From IMG/VR virus record IMGVR_UViG_3300025467_000068, positions 1 to 25,246 of that record: 25,246 nucleotides of DNA. One strand, given 5' to 3'. Made by a program: the position numbers and the translations under genes. The number at the start of each line of letters is the position of its first letter. Positions within the stretch are counted from its first letter, which is position 1. The notes beneath the pieces were generated by a model. The model had not been told where the DNA came from. It saw only the letters and a list, made by a program, of their open reading frames with translations, and searched no databases. This stretch comes from a virus. Positions 22,429 through 25,246 of the stretch are shown here, one piece after another.

Positions 22429-25246
22429 TGTTAAACAGTCAATATACAAACGTATTTACTGGATCAAACCCTGCATCTTCAGTTACTTTGTTTCCAATAG
22501 TTTCTGCTGAATGGAATCAAAACTTATTTAGTCAGCCATACATAACCGTAGCGGGAACGGGTGTACAAGAAAATATTGGAAATCCTTCAATAACAGTTTC
22601 AGATGTTACAAACACCACAGAAGCTATGGCGGGATCAATAACAAAATCTTTTAAAATGTCTAATACAAATACTTCATTGTCTTATACGTTCAATACAGCA
22701 ACAAGCTCTCCAGCATATAAAATAATAACTTATATTAAAACTGACAGTGATTTACCAATAATGGCTAATGCTTATGCAAAAGGCTCTGCAAGCCAATTTG
22801 GCTCATCAACTGTTGATATTAATGCATTTGGATATATGAAGCTTGTAACTTATGTTGGATCTTCGGGACCAACCGACACAATTTCTTCTATGAAATATAC
22901 CATTAATTTAAATACTTATAATTCTAATTCAATATCAACACCAATTAATGTGTATTATACGCAACCAGAAGTGTTTCCTATATCTTATTACAGCTATCAA
23001 AACGATTCTTTATGGCCAACTGACAGCCCTTTTGGTTTCTTTAGACCTGGAGAATCTTATGTTCAAACAGGAAATAGCTCAGTATCACTTCCTTCAAACT
23101 TTAGACAAATAAGTACTCAGACTATAAATGGAAAAACTGGAATATATCCTCCAGTATCTCCAATAACACAAAATCCACATTTTGCTTTAGCAACACCTCC
23201 AACACCTATGTATAAAAATGTGATGCCTAGTGATATGGCTCCATACAAATATTTTGTTTCTGATGCATCAGCAAACACCCCAAACCCAAGCATAAGTGGA
23301 ATATACCAACCAAATACTAATGCAAACAAAATTGTTTTAAAATTTAATACAATACAAAGTATACCTACAATTAATGTGCTTTTGGACGGAACTGCGATTG
23401 CAACAGGACTGGTGGTTCCTTCAAATGGAGTTGTTGTTCTTTACTATAATGGATCTACGTGGTCACAAAATAAATGGTCTACTATGCCATCATTTAATAA
23501 TGATGGAACAATTTCTTTATTAAAAAGCTTTAGTAAAATAACTGTTACTCAAACTTCAACTACGCCAACTTCAGATTTTGCATCCTATACTTCAAGTGCA
23601 TACGTAGCTTCAGATTTAACAAGAATGCAAGTTATTGAAATTTCTCCAAGAATTGAAGTTGATTTAACTCCGTACGTTATGGATCTTGATATAACAAAGC
23701 AGCTTGATTCAAAAAATAACTATATTCCAATTTCATCAATTAACCCAAATGATGCCTCAATTACTTTGTCTGGAATTCCCTTAACCCATAACAACTCCCC
23801 AGTACCCATATTTTCTAGTCAAAACCAAGGTTCAGTTTTGTACAATATGATGAAGAAAAACATCAAGATATACATAAACTGGAATCTTCAAGAATATTTT
23901 CAGGGTACAGAACAGATTCCAAACGCATTCATACCAGCTGGAATTTATTGGGTAGATACATGGACAGAAACAGATATTCAAACAATTAAAGTTTCATGTT
24001 TTGATATAGTAAATTATCTACAAACACTTCCAGCTCCAGACTATGTTGCAAGTAATAAAAGTATTTTTGACATTTTAACAAATGTTTTAGATTTGGCGGG
24101 GTTCACAGATTACGATTATGACAGTTTATATAGGGTAACAAATGACTCTTATACAGAAATGGACCTATATTATTATTATTGTAACTCTCAATCGGTTACG
24201 CTTTATGACGCAATATCTGAACTTTTCTTAGCTCATCAAATAGGTGCATATATAGATGAGTTTGGAATCATGAAATTTTTAAGCCTTTCAGATATTATAA
24301 GGGCCAAAGACTCAGTTGTAGGATTTAACGATGCCAGCATTATTCAAGGTGGATATTCTATAACAAATAAAGCAAAACCAGGTGCAATTACTATTAGCTA
24401 TCAAGAACCAAAAGTTACACAATCTCTTGCTTTGCAAAATGCTACTGATCCATCTGTTCAAAAATCTCCATCATTTGTATACACAACATCAAATGAAGTT
24501 TTATGGACTCAAAAGGATCCAGATTCTGTCGGCGCAAATTACCTTTCAACTTCAATGAATGAGTCTGATAATTTCTTCCAAATGAATAATAATAGCTTGC
24601 TTGATGTATTTCACACATATCTTTTAAATACTGATGGATACGCTGCAATTGAAAACGAAATCGTTTCTTTTATTTACAAAGAGTATGAATTAAAACAGAT
24701 ATCAACAGGAATTACACAGCTTGTTTATCCAAAAAATGATTTAGAGTTATCTTCAGCAATTAATCAATTTATAAAACTTCATCAAATTAAATTGGTAACA
24801 AGTGATGGGTCAATAAATACAAATGCTTTAGATGTTAAAATTACTCCAACTGGCAAAATTGGAAATGTTCAAAGAGGAATGTTTGGAACAGTTGCATCAA
24901 CACACAATATACCATCTAACATAAGTGAAAAGAATTTAACTTCTGTTCAGGGTGGAACATCTGTTATAACGGAAAATCTAGCTAGCTCAGATAATCCAGT
25001 AATATCAAAAATTGCTACAGTGCCAAATTCAAATGCCATGCAGTATGTATATAATAATTCTGTTATTAATCCAGGTTACAAAACCTATTCAGCTAAATTT
25101 GATTTAAATGCAGTAAGTCCTGTGTCTGGTGGAGTATTTTTTAGTTCTTCAGATACAGAATATCGTGTGGAATTAGTACAGGTAGGAAATTCCCTAGCAA
25201 CAAATACTTATGTTGTTGCTCCGCCACCTCCGCCTCCATACGTGGC
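22428..25246 (+). CDS. Large tail-tip (tail-associated) protein, truncated by window edge
   Basis: The frame starts at ATG 22428, overlapping the previous stop, with GGAGG just upstream, and is open through the right edge for 939 codons. The first 400 residues are Ser/Thr/Asn-rich and beta-like. A middle part, with LTRMQVIEISPRIEVDLTPY at about 400-419 and later ITLYDAISELFLAH-like sequence near 588-604 followed by GAYIDEFGIMKFLSL, resembles hub or tail-associated proteins of siphophages. The visible end is a polyproline stretch (APPPPPPYVA), suggesting a proline-rich repeat begins there. It probably contacts the host; the receptor-binding part may lie beyond the window. Confidence 0.75.
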   Translation, partial: MLNSQYTNVFTGSNPASSVTLFPIVSAEWNQNLFSQPYITVAGTGVQENIGNPSITVSDVTNTTEAMAGSITKSFKMSNTNTSLSYTFNTATSSPAYKIITYIKTDSDLPIMANAYAKGSASQFGSSTVDINAFGYMKLVTYVGSSGPTDTISSMKYTINLNTYNSNSISTPINVYYTQPEVFPISYYSYQNDSLWPTDSPFGFFRPGESYVQTGNSSVSLPSNFRQISTQTINGKTGIYPPVSPITQNPHFALATPPTPMYKNVMPSDMAPYKYFVSDASANTPNPSISGIYQPNTNANKIVLKFNTIQSIPTINVLLDGTAIATGLVVPSNGVVVLYYNGSTWSQNKWSTMPSFNNDGTISLLKSFSKITVTQTSTTPTSDFASYTSSAYVASDLTRMQVIEISPRIEVDLTPYVMDLDITKQLDSKNNYIPISSINPNDASITLSGIPLTHNNSPVPIFSSQNQGSVLYNMMKKNIKIYINWNLQEYFQGTEQIPNAFIPAGIYWVDTWTETDIQTIKVSCFDIVNYLQTLPAPDYVASNKSIFDILTNVLDLAGFTDYDYDSLYRVTNDSYTEMDLYYYYCNSQSVTLYDAISELFLAHQIGAYIDEFGIMKFLSLSDIIRAKDSVVGFNDASIIQGGYSITNKAKPGAITISYQEPKVTQSLALQNATDPSVQKSPSFVYTTSNEVLWTQKDPDSVGANYLSTSMNESDNFFQMNNNSLLDVFHTYLLNTDGYAAIENEIVSFIYKEYELKQISTGITQLVYPKNDLELSSAINQFIKLHQIKLVTSDGSINTNALDVKITPTGKIGNVQRGMFGTVASTHNIPSNISEKNLTSVQGGTSVITENLASSDNPVISKIATVPNSNAMQYVYNNSVINPGYKTYSAKFDLNAVSPVSGGVFFSSSDTEYRVELVQVGNSLATNTYVVAPPPPPPYV

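Noticed and set aside
1-25246. tRNA genes, integrase, attachment sites or insertion sequences
   Set aside because: I saw no cloverleaf with a TTCGA-type loop, no recombinase motifs and no flanking inverted repeats of a transposon; by eye only, so a small tRNA could be missed.

Overview
This window is a contiguous piece of a tailed double-stranded DNA phage (siphovirus-like) or a prophage-like relative. Every convincing gene lies on the + strand. Genes are packed tightly, with overlaps such as ATGA and TAATG, and the order portal, protease/scaffold, major capsid, connectors, major tail protein, frameshifted chaperones, tape measure, tail tip is the classic caudoviral one. The DNA is AT-rich (by eye about one third GC) and uses the standard bacterial code, with TGA read as stop. 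The host cannot be read from the sequence. AT-richness, extended -10 promoters and one or two apparently leaderless starts would fit a small-genome aquatic bacterium, possibly an actinobacterium, but that is a guess.

Region 1 (1-614) is the 3' end of a gene whose product carries six proline/glycine/phenylalanine hexapeptides and then a degenerate Hint (intein/hedgehog-like) domain. Region 2 (703-5969) is the striking part: six different 2-oxoglutarate/Fe(II) dioxygenases of the prolyl-4-hydroxylase-like type, each with an intact HxD...H...K/R site, plus one protein resembling DUF6065 between the first and second. Three extended -10 promoters divide this block into three transcription units. 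Two small unknown genes follow (5953-6544).

Region 3 (6537-11884) is the head module: portal, a CHAP endolysin with a possible holin embedded in the head genes, a prohead protease fused to its scaffold (with an internal start for the scaffold alone), and the major capsid protein. Region 4 (11969-15010) holds neck/connector genes. Region 5 (15109 to the end) holds the major tail protein, two tail assembly chaperone frames joined by a complete -1 frameshift signal, a 1770-residue tape measure protein, a small tail protein, and a long tail-tip protein that runs off the right edge just as a polyproline stretch begins.

The main hypothesis is that the oxygenase array hydroxylates proline-rich repeats in the phage's own tail or fibre proteins, because a PPG-repeat protein lies directly upstream of the array. 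Every intergenic gap of 39 bp or more contains a TGn-TANNAT extended -10 element, often just after a hairpin, so transcription units can be read from the sequence with unusual clarity.
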